Below, piece after piece: positions 47,313 to 59,024 of a stretch of 64,000 nucleotides of DNA. The notes beneath the pieces were generated by a model. That model was not told the origin of the DNA. It made no database searches and worked only from the letters and a program-made list of their open reading frames with translations. The position numbers were made by a program, and so were the translations under genes. Numbering within the stretch: the first letter of the stretch is position 1; each line of letters starts with the position of its first letter. Source of the DNA: Gossypium raimondii (lineage: Eukaryota > Streptophyta > Magnoliopsida > Malvales > Malvaceae); the NCBI RefSeq assembly GCF_025698545.1, contig NC_068575.1:53453980-53517979 (forward strand), written 5' to 3'.

Positions 47313-48009
47313 TTATGTGTCTGGTTTAATTTGTAGTTGGCAAAGAAAGAAGGTTAGAGTGGTTGCCACGTCCATGGTTTGAATTAGTTTATACCAAGAC
47401 ATGGAATCTTATTCCAGGCAGCCTTCACATTTTTTTTAAAAAAAATTCATCATGCAAATTAGTATTTGTATTTAATTCTCTAATCTGCCCATCGGAAACG
47501 CTATTACTTCAATCTCCGAAGATTTGTATTTAATTATCTAGTCTGGGGAAGAAAAAAAAACTAATTTATATACACTAGTTTTATCTCACGTCTGTTGCGC
47601 CTATTATATATATATTCTAGTTTTATCAGCATAAAAATATTAAAAATATATTGATAATATTTAATATAATGAAATAATTAATTTAATTTATAAATTTACG
47701 TTTTCATTTAAGAATAATTCTATCTTTATTTTCAAATGCAAAAATATTACATCATTTCAAAGATTAAACCATAACATATTTAAACAACTTTTTATACATA
47801 ATATATTTAAATAATTAATTGATTAAAATTTTATGATATATGTAAATATAATAGTTAATTGGCCTTATGATATATAAGATTATAAAAACAACACATAAAT
47901 TTTGATTTAATTTAAAAAAATTGATTTAATATATTTTTTAATTTGATTTAATTATACACACAAAATTTTAATTATGATTCAATTCTATATATTCAATCAA
48001 GAGGCCTGG
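47313..48009. other. AT-rich intergenic DNA
   Basis: Upstream region of the membrane-protein gene and AT-rich DNA. No gene seen. Confidence 0.5.
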
Positions 48010-48493
48010 GTGTTCTTACTGTCCGTCCCAACAGGCTGAAACATGGTTGAAACCCCCTTTTGGGGTGATGAAAATTAATATAGATGGAGCTCTGAGTAAA
48101 ATGAGAGGATTGGCCTCAGCAGGTGGCGTCTTTCGTAATGATAAGGGTGAGTGGATGCTGGGTTTTTCTCGCTTTAGGCCCTTTTTGATGGAATTTCTCT
48201 CGCTTGGGATCGTGGCTGGATGGAGGTGATTGTTGAAAGCGACAGTCAAGGAGGCGGTGGAACTGATAAACAATGGGCAGACTGCTGATTCTTTCTCTGC
48301 TCTTGTAAGGGAAATACACGCTTGTGCGGGCGTCAATGGACTGTTAGCGTATTTTATGTTCCACGTCAAGCAAATAAGGTAGCGAAAATGGCTTTGGGTT
48401 GGTTTTGTATCCAAATACTATTCCGGGTGTCATGCAACAGCTTTTAGATTGGCACTAGTTCCTTTAGTGCTCTCCTTTTGTTAAAAAAAAAAA
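48010..48493 (+). pseudogene. 5'-truncated LINE tail: RNase H and poly(A)
   Basis: The frame 48047-48229 reads KPPFGVMKINIDGALSKMRG and then AGGVFRNDKGEWMLGF, the RVT_3 RNase H start with catalytic Asp. YVPRQANKVAKMALG follows after a frameshift near 48360. It ends with a 12-A run (about 48482-48493), the 3' tail of a truncated LINE. Confidence 0.82.
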
Positions 48494-48663
48494 ACCACTC
48501 CACTTTATTTTATATTAAATAGATATAAATATTTTGGCATAAAAAAATGTCATATCGACAATTATGATGTTGATTTGTGAACATTGAATCAAATTAAAAT
48601 TTGATGTATAAATTATGCATGATAATAGTTTATATATCACATTGCACATTAGAGTAAAGTTCA

Positions 48664-50137
48664 TGACACGACTATGCCCCAGAAACGTATTTGGTTCAGC
48701 TCATCAGGCGTCATTCGCAAACTTTCACAAGCTGGTCTTGTTTGTTCAGCTTAATGGAGCTTTATTCGAGCTGATTTTAGCTCATTGAGCTTGAACTTCG
48801 ATTTATTTTAATTTATGCTTTTACATAGTTGCTGGAATAAATTAATTAAGTTAGTTTAATTAGTTAATTCAGCTTAAATAAATGTTGAGTATTTAATTTG
48901 TCAAAATCCGGACATCTCAATTATTTGTGTTAAAAGTGTCACATTTTATGTTTAATGCGTGTTAGTTAGTACATATTATAAATGTGTACAGATTGTTACT
49001 TTCATTTAATTCGTCTTAACTTTAGCTGAATTTATGAGCTAAATTGAATGAGTTCAGCTGCTGCTGAAGTTTAATATGTTTTAAACTCATTTAATTAGTT
49101 GTTTTTAATTTGTTCCAGGTACATACAATGGACGGCTCTCATGCATGAATGATGATTTAATCAAGATTGCTGATGATTGAGTTCTTCTAAGTGACTATTC
49201 GGCCAAAAGTTAGCTGCCTTCAAGATTTCCCAAGCTGGACATTAAAATTCCAAGTTTATTCAGCTAATCAAAACATCTTTTTATTTCATCTAAATACATT
49301 GGTCGAATCTAGCATCCCCATTCGGTCCCAAAATACATGCATGCCCCATTCACTCCTTAAACACATTTATGTTTTAATTCACTCCATACGCACATTAGTT
49401 TGAACCTTGCAAACTCCATTCACTTATTTAACATTTTTTGGTATTATTAGCTGAATCCAAGGCCTCTAGAAGCTGACCATTCACGTTCTACATGCACAAG
49501 GATGCTACCTGGAAATTTCAAGGAAGTTTCAGCTCATTAAAGCTGAATACATTTGACTATTCATGTACTTAATTGTCTATTCGGCTGGCAATGTGTTTGA
49601 GCTATAAATATGAAGCTCATAAGTTGTATTGGAGACTTTTGATACTTTTAATTGATATTGAGTTATTTGGTGAGATTTCTTCTCTCAAATTTTGTTCAAG
49701 GACTTAGCTTGGCTTATCTATTGTTAGTGGCATCAAACTAGTCTGTTTCTGAACTTATCGCTTGAGTCGAGTGTGGCGTTCACCCAAAAACTATACCTCT
49801 GGTTCTTACCTCCCTAGGCAACGGGCCAAGGTCCCAATTCCTTCACAAATTCCATCTTAAGTGTCTTATAAACCTCGGGTCAACATTCAATATAGTGTTG
49901 GTTCAGTTTGACCTTAAGCCAATTCACTCCATTCCATCATGAACCATTTTTATTTCTTACTTCCTTTCGATCACCAAGCTTTAAACATTCTGAACTTACC
50001 ATTTGAACCCAATATTGTTATCTTTTTCCATATTCATTCAACTTTCCAAATCAAGTTATTTTAACGAACGCTACTTCTTATTTAACGATCGCACGCATAA
50101 ACGAGTCGGATCATTTGACGGAGCCGGGATCACATCA
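48664..50137 (+). repeat. 5' LTR of the Gag-protease element
   Basis: TATAAATA at 49603-49610 is a likely promoter element. The sequence between about 49310 and 49440 has lost several CAG-centred bases compared with the 3' LTR (for example CATTCACTCC against CATTCAGCTCC). Confidence 0.92.
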
Positions 50138-50139
50138 TT

Positions 50140-50151
50140 TGGTATCAGAGC
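50140..50151 (+). promoter_or_regulatory. primer-binding site of the Gag-protease element
   Basis: TGGTATCAGAGC, two bases after the 5' LTR. Confidence 0.9.
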
Positions 50152-50627
50152 TAGCAAAAACGAGGAGTACAGACTTTTTTAGCACCTCCGAAATAGGTTT
50201 GTAAAAAAATAAAAAAAATTCGTGAATTTCAAAGCTCTTTTGTATTAATCCAAATTGTATTTGAAGTATAAAAAAAGAAAAAGAAGTTTGTATTTAGCAT
50301 TTAAGTTTCCAATTCAACATTTCTCATTGTTATCATTCCTCTACCTTTACGCCACATTCCGAAGACCCATATATTTCCTTTTAGCCAACCTTTCAGCACA
50401 ACATTAATTCCCTTGAAACCCTTTTGAAGCCGACCCCTAGACTTCGATTAAGCCTAAACAAGTATTTCTACGAAATCACAAGAGGAGTTTGAGTGGAAAA
50501 AGGCACAAGTGTTGCGAGAGCAATAGAGAGAAGAAAAAGCCATTAAAGAATGTAAACACGAGTGGAGTGCCGAATTATTTTCTTTTTGAGTGAATTGTGA
50601 GGTTTTGCTGTGAGGTTATAATTTCAT

Positions 50628-52250
50628 ATGTCTAGAAGCCCTGCAAGAAACATGGCGGAAAGGCAACCTGTTCGGAATGTGCCGGACTTAAATTTGCAAG
50701 CATTACTACGAGAGGTGGAACGCTTGTTTGATCAAAAGTTGGAGCCGATTCAAGAAAGACTTGATTTTATGGAAGGAAGAGCCCAACGAAGAAGAACTCC
50801 CCTAAGCCCTCCGAGAAACTGAGGACGGCAACCCGAACAAGACGACGAGCCTTCTGAACCAAGTGATCATGAAAGTGATTAAGGGTCAATTGCGAGTGTC
50901 CGAAGGAGAGCTCCACGCAATCAAGGCCAACAAGCCCGAGAGAGGTTCGATGATGACCTTAAAAGTATTAAGTTGTCAATGCCTTCATTCCAAGGCTGAT
51001 CGGATCCCGAAGCTTATCTCGAGTGGGAGAAAAAGATCGAGCTCATATTTGAATGTCATAATTATTCTGAGGCCAAGAAAGTTAAGTTGGCCGCTATCGA
51101 GTTCTCCGACTACGCGATGATTTGGTGGGACCAACTTATGACTAGCCAAAGACGAAATGGTGAGCGTCCTATCCAAACATGGTCCGAGATGAAGGCTGTA
51201 ATGCGACGACGATTCATCCCTTCGTACTACAACCGGGAGTTGTACCAAAAACTCTAAAATCTTACACAAGGGACGAGAAGCGTGGAGGATTACTTCAAGG
51301 AAATGGAAGTTGCCGTGATTCGAGTGGATGTGGAGGAAGATCGAGAAGAAACCATGGCTTGATTCTTGGCCGGACTTAACCGCGAAATAGCCAACATCGT
51401 AGAGTTGCAACATTACGTAGAAATCGTCGACATGGTACATATGGCGATCAAAGTCGAGAAGCAACTCATAAAGAAATGTGTTGTTCGTGGCTATTCAACT
51501 TCGAGTGCACCTAAGTGGAACCAAGGTTTAAGCAAGAGTTTCTTCGAAAATCAAGTGAAAGAATCCTTGGTGCCTGTGAAGTCTACCAAGCCTTTGGCTG
51601 AATCTAGTAAAGGTAAGGCCATTGAAAATGTTCAAAATCGATCTCGTGATATTAAGTGTTTTAAGTGCCAACGGAGAGGGCACATAGCAAGCCAATGTCC
51701 AAATCGTAACATAATGATCATGCTTCCTAATGGTGAAATTGAATCGGAGGATGAAGTAGACAAAAATAAAGGTGAAGTTGAACATCCATCTGAAAATGAA
51801 GAAGAAGTAGAGTTTGCTGTTGAGGGCGAGATGCTCGTTGTCAAACGAAGCCTCAATTCACAAAACTCGATAAGTGTGCCTCAACGAGAAAACTTGTTTC
51901 ATACTCGTTGTTATGTATTAGGAAAAGTGTGCAGCGTTGTAATTGATGGCGGGAGTTGCACAAATATGGCAAGCACACTTATGATCGAGAAGTTGTCTTT
52001 GCCAACTTTCAAGCATCCAAGTCCTTACAAGTTGCAATAGCTCAACGAAGGAGTCGAACTTAAGGTGACCAAACAAGCGTTGATTCCATTTTCAATTGGA
52101 AATTACCAAGACTAGATTTTGTGCGACATTGTACCCATGCATGCGGGCCATTTACTACTTGGGAGGCCGTGGCAGTTTGATTGGCGAGTCAAACACGATG
52201 GGTTCTCTAACCAATATTCGTTCAAGTAGAAAGGCAAAAACATCACTTTA
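50628..52250 (+). pseudogene. Gag and aspartic protease of the 48.7-kb element (frameshifted)
   Basis: It starts MSRSPARNMAERQPVRNVPDL at 50628 with a coiled-coil-like segment (LLREVERLFDQKLEPIQERL), and a TGA follows at 50819. The retrotrans_gag core is at about 51005-51420 (WWDQLM, then WSEMKAVMRRRFIPSYYNRELYQKL, then GTRSVEDYFKEME), crossed by at least two single stops. The clean frame 51366-52040 continues with the CCHC knuckle CFKCQRRGHIASQC (about 51657-51698) and an acidic linker. The protease has IDGGSCTN at about 51940, and HLLLGRPWQFDW follows near 52150 in another frame. Gag and protease are enough for particle formation in related non-autonomous families, but here the frame is broken. 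Confidence 0.82.
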
Positions 52251-52273
52251 GCCCTATTGCCTCCACAACAAGT

Positions 52274-53420
52274 GTGGAAAGATCAACAAAGAATAAAACA
52301 ATCCATGGAGAGTTTGAAAGAAAGAAAAAGGAATTGAAAGAGAGTGAAAAAGAAAAGAACAATTATTCAAAAGAAAAGAAAGAAGAGAGATTGAGAGAAA
52401 ATAATCGAGATTGTGAGAAAAAAAGAGCAAGGAAAAAGAAAGTGAAAGACAAATGAGTGAGAAAAAGAAAGGTGTTTTGACTAACCAACGAGCTCGTTGT
52501 CTTTGTATTTTTCCATTATTTCAGGTTAATTCCACCAAGGAGCTTCGATTACATTACACGTCCAAGGAGAGAAGATTTGTGATGATCGACGAAGGTAAAA
52601 ATGATCCTTGTTTTTCCATTCTTCGAGGTAAACAAGGTATGACTCATGAGAACTTTAAAATCCCTCTGCCCTATTTGGTTGGAAATAAACATCTTGTTGA
52701 AGAATTGGTTTTTGCAAAGTATTTAAATCGTGATGTGTTTAACTGTTCAGCTTTATTTAAAAGTGATTTATCTGCTTTGATTGATGCTGATAATGCGATT
52801 TTGGAAGAACCAATCGTTCAATTTCCATTGCAATGGTCTATTGTGCGAGATTTCCGTTCATTTGTTTGTGATGAAATGATTAAGTTGATGGTGTCTACAT
52901 TTCTTTTGGAATTTTTTGGTAAGATTATTCTTGTTGATAAATCTGTTGGTGAATCAATAGGTAAACGCCCACTACAAGTTTCAATCGAACAAGAGCATGA
53001 ATCCAATGGTTTTTTTATTTACCTGATAATGTTGAAAATGTGTGGTCGTTGAATTGCTGTGAAAGCTTACTTTGCTTGAACCAAGAAATTTGGAAAATAT
53101 TCGAGTTCGGTTGTAAGAATTTTATACGATTGAATCAATTGGATCGAGAAAGATGTGGAGTAAGTGCTTATTTGATTAATTTCCTTATGGTTTTTGAACT
53201 AACTCCTAAACATTCATTATTGCAGAACAAGGAGACTCCATTTGAAAAGGTAAGATTTGTCGACTACTTTGAACTCGGCCATTGTTCATTCGCTCAAGCA
53301 TGTAATAAACGGTTGAAATGGGTTTTAATATTCCTAACTCATCATTTTGTTAGATCTTTTTCTTATGACGTTGATAACGTCTCTCCTTGTCAAGTGATAA
53401 TATTTTCCATGATTTTGTGA
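52274..53420 (+). CDS. unrecognised ORFs occupying the pol position of the Gag-protease element
   Basis: A Lys/Glu-rich low-complexity frame (52274-52456) is followed by a 199-residue frame (52453-53052) that overlaps it. A 126-residue frame (53040-53420) then overlaps that one. The 199-residue product (VNSTKELRLHYTSKERRFVMIDEGKND, shortened as VNSTKEL...) matches nothing I know in RT, RNase H or integrase. Downstream the DNA reads LRTSRFEEGG before the polypurine tract, the usual polyprotein end of gypsy elements. Intron-like signals (TTATTTCAG at about 52518; GGAGTAAGTG to TTATTGCAG, about 53156-53227) raise the possibility of a captured host fragment. Function unknown. It may also be non-coding filler. 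Confidence 0.4.
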
Positions 53421-53509
53421 GCCTATTCATTCCATGCTACCGTAAAGGGCTGTATAAGGACAAACTTTTTATGAGGGACAAGAGGCTTGACTTGAGGACA
53501 AGTCGCTTC

Positions 53510-53521
53510 GAAGAAGGGGGA
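53510..53521 (+). promoter_or_regulatory. polypurine tract of the Gag-protease element
   Basis: GAAGAAGGGGGA abuts the 3' LTR at 53522. Confidence 0.85.
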
Positions 53522-55000
53522 TGATACAAGCACGCCCCGGATACGTATTTGGTTCATCTCATCAGGCGTCATTCGCAAACTTTCACAAGCTGGTCTTGTT
53601 TGTTCCAGCTCAATGGAGCTTTATTCGAGTTGATTCTAGCTCATTGAGCTTGAACTTCGATTTATTTTAATTTATGCTTTTACATAGTTGCTGGAATAAA
53701 TTAATTAAGTTAGTTTAATTAGTTAATTCAGCTTAAATAAATGTTGAGTATTTAATTTGTCAAAATCTGGACATCTCAATTATTTGTGTTAAAAGTGTCA
53801 CATTTTATGTTTAATGCGTGTTAGCTAGTACATATTATAAATGTGTACAGATTGTTACTTTCATTTAATTCATCTTAACTTTAGCTGAATTTATGAGCTA
53901 AATTGAATGAGTTCAGCTGCTGCTGAAGTTTAATATGTTTTAAACTCATTTAATTAGTTGTTTTTAATTTGTTCTAGGTACATACAATGGACGGCTCTCA
54001 TGCATGAATGATGATTTAATCAAGATTGCTGATGATTGAGTTCTTCTAAGTGACTATTCGGCCAAAAGTTAGCTGCCTTCAAGATTTCCCAAGCTGGACA
54101 TTAAAATTCCAAGTTTATTCAGCTGATCAAAACAGCTTTTTATTTCATCTAAATACATTGGTCGAATCTAGCATCCCCATTCAGGTCCCAAAATACATGC
54201 ATGCCCCCATTCAGCTCCTTAAACACGTTTATGTTTTAATTCAGCTCCATACGCACATTAGCTGAACCTTGCAAACTCCATTCAGCTTATTTAACATTTT
54301 TTGGTATTATTAGCTGAATCCAAGGCCTCTAGAAGCTGACCATTCACGTTCTACATGCATAAGGATGCTACCTGGAAATTTCAAGGAAGTTTCAGCTCAT
54401 CAAAGCTAAATACATTTGACTATTCATGTACTTAATTGTCTATTCGGCTGGCAATGTGTTTGAGCTATAAATATGAAGCTCATAAGTTGTATTGGAGACT
54501 TTTGATACTTTTAATTGATATTGAGTTATTTGGTGAGATTTCTTCTCTCAAATTTCATTCAAGGACTTAGTTTGGCTTATCTATTGTTAGTGGCGTCAAA
54601 CTAGTCTGTTTCTGAACTTATCACTCGAGTCGAGTGTGGCGTTCACCCAAAAACTATACCTCTGGTTCTTACCTCCCTAGGTAACGGGTCAAGGTCCCAA
54701 TTCCTTCACAAATTCCATCTTAAGTGTCTTATAAATCTCGGGTCAACATTCAATATAGTGTTGGTTCAGTTTGACCTTAAGCCAATTCACTCCATTCCAT
54801 CCCGAACCATTTTTATTTCTTACTTCCTTTTGATCACCAAGCTTTAAACATTCTGAACTTACCATTTGAACCCAATATTGTTATCTTTTTCCATATTCAT
54901 TCAACTTTCCAAATCAAGTTATTTTAACGAACGCTACTTCTTGTTTAACGATCGTACACATAAACGACTCGGATCATTCGATGGAGCCGGGATCGCATCA
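53522..55000 (+). repeat. 3' LTR of the Gag-protease element
   Basis: 1479 bp, TGATACAAGC to GATCGCATCA, followed by GTTCA. Confidence 0.92.
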
Positions 55001-55005
55001 GTTCA

Positions 55006-55857
55006 TATATAATTTTAAGATTTATCCCTAAATATAATTATGATGTGTTATAATTACTATTACAAATCTACCATAGGGAAGAGCAATTTTTGGTTTTACC
55101 TGAAAAAATCGACCCATTCAATTATTTGGTTTCGATTTAGTCAGGTAGGATGAGTTGGTCGGCTTTGACCTTGGTTTAATCTGTTAGTTCAGTTGATTAT
55201 CGATTTTTGAATTTCGAAATTGAACCGACCAGAAAACTTGACGCAATTTATTTTATTTTTAAAATTATTTACAATATATTTATAGTTTATAATGTATAAT
55301 AGATATATAACCATATAGATCCAATCCAATAACTCAAGGTCAATTAACCAAAAAAACTGACCGAACTGACTAAATCAAAGTCGGTTCGGTTTGATCAGTT
55401 TTCTCAACTAAAGTTGATCGGATTAGTTTTCTTAAGTTAAAGTCGGTTAAATCGATTCGAAAAAAATGGTCTGGTTAAACAAAATGCTCTCATTTTCTCT
55501 ACCATAATCTCCACCTCCTAAAACAAAATAAAGAAACATATATCACCAACTTCATAGTTCATACCTCAACAAATCTATTTTTAAATAGATTTCACGATTT
55601 CCTTGCTCCAATGAGATGATTAGTGCAATAAGAAACAATATTCTCTATTTTATTAATAAAGTGACAGAATTTTTCTACTTATCAGTATCATACAATGCAT
55701 ACACATTGGCCATCACTAGTACTCTTGCAATAAGATTTTAAGCTCTAATATCTCATTTGATAATTATTCTGCTCTCCAATCTCACATTATGTAGACACAT
55801 AGGCTATCTAGATGGATCTTGAACATTTGTTGATCATGCTTGATATTATGTTCCTTT
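55006..55857. other. intergenic DNA with a GGTTCGGTT-rich repeat
   Basis: At about 55080-55490 the sequence repeats CGGTTCGGTTTGATCAG-like words in both orientations (GACCGAACTGAC, GTCGGTTCGG), which looks like an old MITE. The termini are not defined. No gene is seen. Confidence 0.4.
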
Positions 55858-56955
55858 TCTTCATTATTATGTTTTTCATGTATAAAATCCACTAGCCATC
55901 TCATTAAATGTGTCCGTTTTCTCTTTTGTTATCTTTGTCTCAAACATGAACTTGTTCCTTACCCTTTCTCATTTTGTTTCTCTTATTAATAAAGCCATTT
56001 GATTTAGCACCAATAGCACTGTGGATATGGATTTGCTAAAATCTTTTATTTTTTAAAGTGAATATATGGCAACACATTTATGCATTCTAAAACTTTAATT
56101 GGTAACTAATCACCATGGTACTCGGGTGTCGCACCCTCCTTGAAATAATAACTTAATTAATTAGTTAAAATATCTATAATGATGACCTTTTATGAGTGAT
56201 TTTCCACTGATACTACTTTTGTTTATGGAACAACAATATTTTAAAAAGTTGTCATATTTTAGGTGAGAAAAGGGGCTCCCATTACAATTATCCAAGTAAA
56301 CTTGAATTTCGATCCATATAATCCAAACATGTCAATGGTTCCATCTCTTCAAACAAATTCGATATCCAATCCTATCCTTATTTAAGAAACATTTTTTTTT
56401 CATCCCATCTCATTTAGAATCAAGAAGAAATGGCTTGACTATTCTTCATAACTCACTTTCTTCATTATTATGTTCCACGAATAAATTCGTAAAGTTAGAT
56501 CACTAGATACACCCATTTTCTCTCCATCTTTGACTTGAACTTATTTATTCAAATATGAAATTTAAAGGTCGATGGCATTGGAGATGAATTGGTTAGAACT
56601 ATTTTCTGGACAAAAACAATCAATGGAAGCCAATGCATCTCTGCATTTTGAAACTCTAACAGGGAATTGAATGCCACCACAATTAAGTGCTAAAGCCTCT
56701 TGGAAATGACTAATTAATTGAATGTTTAAAATTTCATTATCATTTTATCATAATCATAATCTTCTATAAGTGATTCTTCCACCTATGCTACTTCTCTTTA
56801 TGTATCAATAATATTTTTCAAACTTGTCATATTCTAAGCGTGAAGAGTGATTCTCATCAATATTACCCAAATAGATTTGGATTTTATTTAGTCCAAACGT
56901 GTCCATGGTTCTACCTTTTCAAACCCCTTCCATGCTTAAGAAACATTTCTTTCAT
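55858..56955. repeat. diverged tandem duplication (unit about 580-600 bp)
   Basis: Landmarks repeat in order. TCTTCATTATTATGTT is at about 55858 and 56458. TGAGTGATTTTCCAC-type sequence is at about 56192 and 56767. GTTGTCATATTTTAGGTGAG against CTTGTCATATTCTAAGCGTGAAG lies at about 56251 and 56823. TCCAAACATGTCAATGGTTCCA against TCCAAACGTGTCCATGGTTC lies at about 56321 and 56892. It is non-coding and old. Confidence 0.6.
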
Positions 56956-57255
56956 ATTACCCAAATGCATCCAATGGAGGTCTATTGCTCAGATGGGGAT
57001 CATTTGGCCTACGAGAACTGGCCCGATTCAAAGAGCTATTGGAGAAGCCTGTTAGATTGAAGACTGGTTGGTCCGATAAGCAAGAAATTGGCTAATATGG
57101 TAACTAATCTTAGAAGATAGAGGGAATCATATCTTGTAAAGATTAGATTAGATTTGATAAGGCTTATCTTGTAAATCCCTAAAATTAAGGGATATGGTTA
57201 AATCTCATCCGTCGATGTAAATGTATATTGACCGTCGGTTTTGGGGGAGTTCAAC

Positions 57256-57264
57256 TATAAATAG
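57256..57264 (+). promoter_or_regulatory. TATA box in the 57-kb LTR
   Basis: TATAAATAG within the LTR, about 275 bp before its end, as expected for the U3/R border. Confidence 0.65.
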
Positions 57265-57599
57265 AGATCCTCCCCCTTAGTTGTACTCACTCCATTCAGT
57301 GTTCCATTATTCTTTGTGAATATGAGAATTGAGAGCATTTACTCAAACACTTTGCGAGCGTCTTTCTGTTGTTCTTCTTTTGGCACAATCGCTTCCGCTT
57401 TACAAATGGGTGCCTTGGAGGAGTTCTAAAGAATCCTCACTTTTGGGTGTAAAGGCTGACTTAGGCGAGTTTGGAGCAAACAGATCACCTAAGGCCGTAC
57501 GGATTGTGAGACGAAAGGTCTAGCCCCGTGACAAGTGGTATCCGAGCCAGGTTTTGAACCAAGTGATATTCGAGTTGGTTCGAAGGCACCATTGGGATG

Positions 57600-58735
57600 T
57601 CGAAAGAAGAGTTCAAACAAAGGTGGACGAGGAAGTCTTTGAGGGAGATGTTGTCGGCTGTTGAGGAATGCGTGGGTAAACTTGAGGAGTCCATGAAAGA
57701 TGCAAAAGAGTCAGACAATGCGCTTGGGTAAAAGCATTGATGACTTGAGGGAGCAGTCCAGGGAATTTGTTACCACGTGTCTCACTTCCCAAAGTGATAA
57801 CGTGTGAGAGTTGCTAGATTCCCAAAGGAAGAATCTGATGGAGAGAAACGATGCTCTCGAGGCCATGATGATGGCTTTGAAGGATGAAACAATGGCCACG
57901 ACAAGGGCTTTGAGCACAAGAATAGAGGAGCTCGAGGAGAGCGGCCTTGTCTTAAGCGATCGTGGGAAGGGAGTGTCAAGTGCAGCACTCAGTAACGAGG
58001 ATGTCCCGAAGCCGAAAGAGTTTGCGGGGACAAGGTCTGCATGCGATGTGGACAATTTTTTATGAAGGATGGAACACTACTTCCGTGCCAAAGGCATTGT
58101 GGATGATGCGGCTAAGGTAAACACTGCTTCAATGTTTCTTACCGACATTGCGCTTTTATGGTGGCGAGGCAGGACCACAGATAAAAGACAAGGTGAGATT
58201 GGGACGTGGCAAGAGTTTCAATGCGAGTTGAAGGGACAGTTTTACTCAGAGTTTACCGGGGAAAAAGCTCGGGCAAAGTTGCAAGGTATATCGCAACGGG
58301 GCACAGTGGGGGAGTATGTTCAAGAGTTCAAGGAACTCATGCTCCAAGTTTCAGATGTGATCGAGGAAGAAGCATTGCTTGCTTTTCAGAATGGATTGAA
58401 GTCGTGGGTCAGACATGAGGTGGAACAAAGAGGTGTCCAAAAGCTGTCAGAAGCCATGACGGTAGTTGAGTCAGTGGTCAAGCTTGGTCTAGGGAAATAC
58501 AAGCTTGAGTCTTCCAAGTCCGAGGAAAGGAGCGTATGTGAAATGGATCACAAGGAAGATATTGTTGATGGCAATGGCAACGGTGACAATGGTGGTAACG
58601 GAAACCACGAGTTGGGAAGAAGAAACCCAAGAGAAAAAGGGACAAGCTGAAATGCTTTCTTTGCGACGGTCCACACATGTTAAAGAAATGTCCGAAGAAA
58701 TCCGCGCTTAAAGAGAAGCCGGTGGGTAAGGCCTT
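57600..58735 (+). pseudogene. gag of the 57-kb element, truncated by insertion
   Basis: The N-terminal coiled-coil part is in 57600-57800 and 57811-58065 (frameshift near 57730, stop near 58063). The frame 58069-58650 reads MEHYFRAKGIVDDAAKVNTASMF-type retrotrans_gag with WWRG, then FYSEFTGEKARAKL and GTVGEYVQEFKELM. After one frameshift near 58640 a zinc knuckle [13 protein letters not shown] follows at about 58653-58691, and the frame runs into the LTR at 58736. Confidence 0.82.
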
Positions 58736-59024
58736 TGTAACACCTTTTACCCGTATCCAACACCGGAATAGGGTACGAGGCATTACCAAAACACATACAC
58801 TTGTAAACGTATTTAACCGAGTTATAAAATTTCATCTAAATTAAAACTTTCAAAATAATTAACATGCTTCTATAACTTTTCACAATATATCCTCATAATA
58901 TTATAATCATAATAATTAGGGCCTACAAGACCTGATACATACTCATGCAATTCAATGTTTCATTTCCATTTCATTCAATTCGCAACTTCTCATGCTCACA
59001 ATTTAAATCAATTCACTAGCAATT
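58736..59024 (-). mobile_element. minus-strand LTR of the solo-LTR family, cut by the Athila-like element
   Basis: Starting TGTAACACC, the sequence is the reverse complement of the last 289 bp of the solo LTR at 36046-36334 (for example CCGTATCCAACACCG, then ACACATACACTTGTAAACG). It stops in the middle of the LTR at 59024, where another LTR begins. Left flank GCCTT (58731-58735). Confidence 0.88.

Larger units (their letters stand above)
48664..55000 (+). mobile_element. complete non-autonomous gypsy-type LTR element (Gag-protease only)
   Basis: LTRs 48664-50137 and 53522-55000 (about 1.48 kb, TGA(C/T)AC...ATCA) are flanked by a perfect GTTCA duplication (48659-48663, 55001-55005). The internal region is only 3.4 kb. 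It has a PBS for initiator tRNA-Met (TGGTATCAGAGC at 50140), gag with a CCHC knuckle, an aspartic protease, a region with an unrecognised ORF, and a polypurine tract (GAAGAAGGGGGA). No RT, RNase H or integrase is visible in any frame, so it must be mobilised by a partner. The LTRs are very similar, so the insertion is recent. Confidence 0.92.
57050..58735 (+). mobile_element. gypsy-type element, 5' part (LTR, PBS, gag), cut by a later LTR insertion
   Basis: A 484-bp 5' LTR (TGTTAGATTG at 57050 to CCCGTGACA at 57533) is followed by a PBS-like TGGTATCCGAGCC (57536-57548) and gag. It ends at 58735, where a minus-strand LTR of the solo-LTR family begins. The continuation (pol and 3' LTR) must lie beyond the window, behind the nested insertions. 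The left flank AAGCC (57045-57049) is the expected target-duplication partner. Confidence 0.82.

Noticed and set aside
48016..48414. 132-codon minus-strand frame
   Set aside because: It is antisense to the LINE RNase H tail, which has the conserved motifs and the poly(A) run on the plus strand.
49191..49403. 70-codon frame in the LTR at 48.7 kb, also seen in the 3' LTR at 54050
   Set aside because: It is repeated because of LTR identity, but its sequence diverges by frameshift between the LTRs, so it is not under coding constraint.
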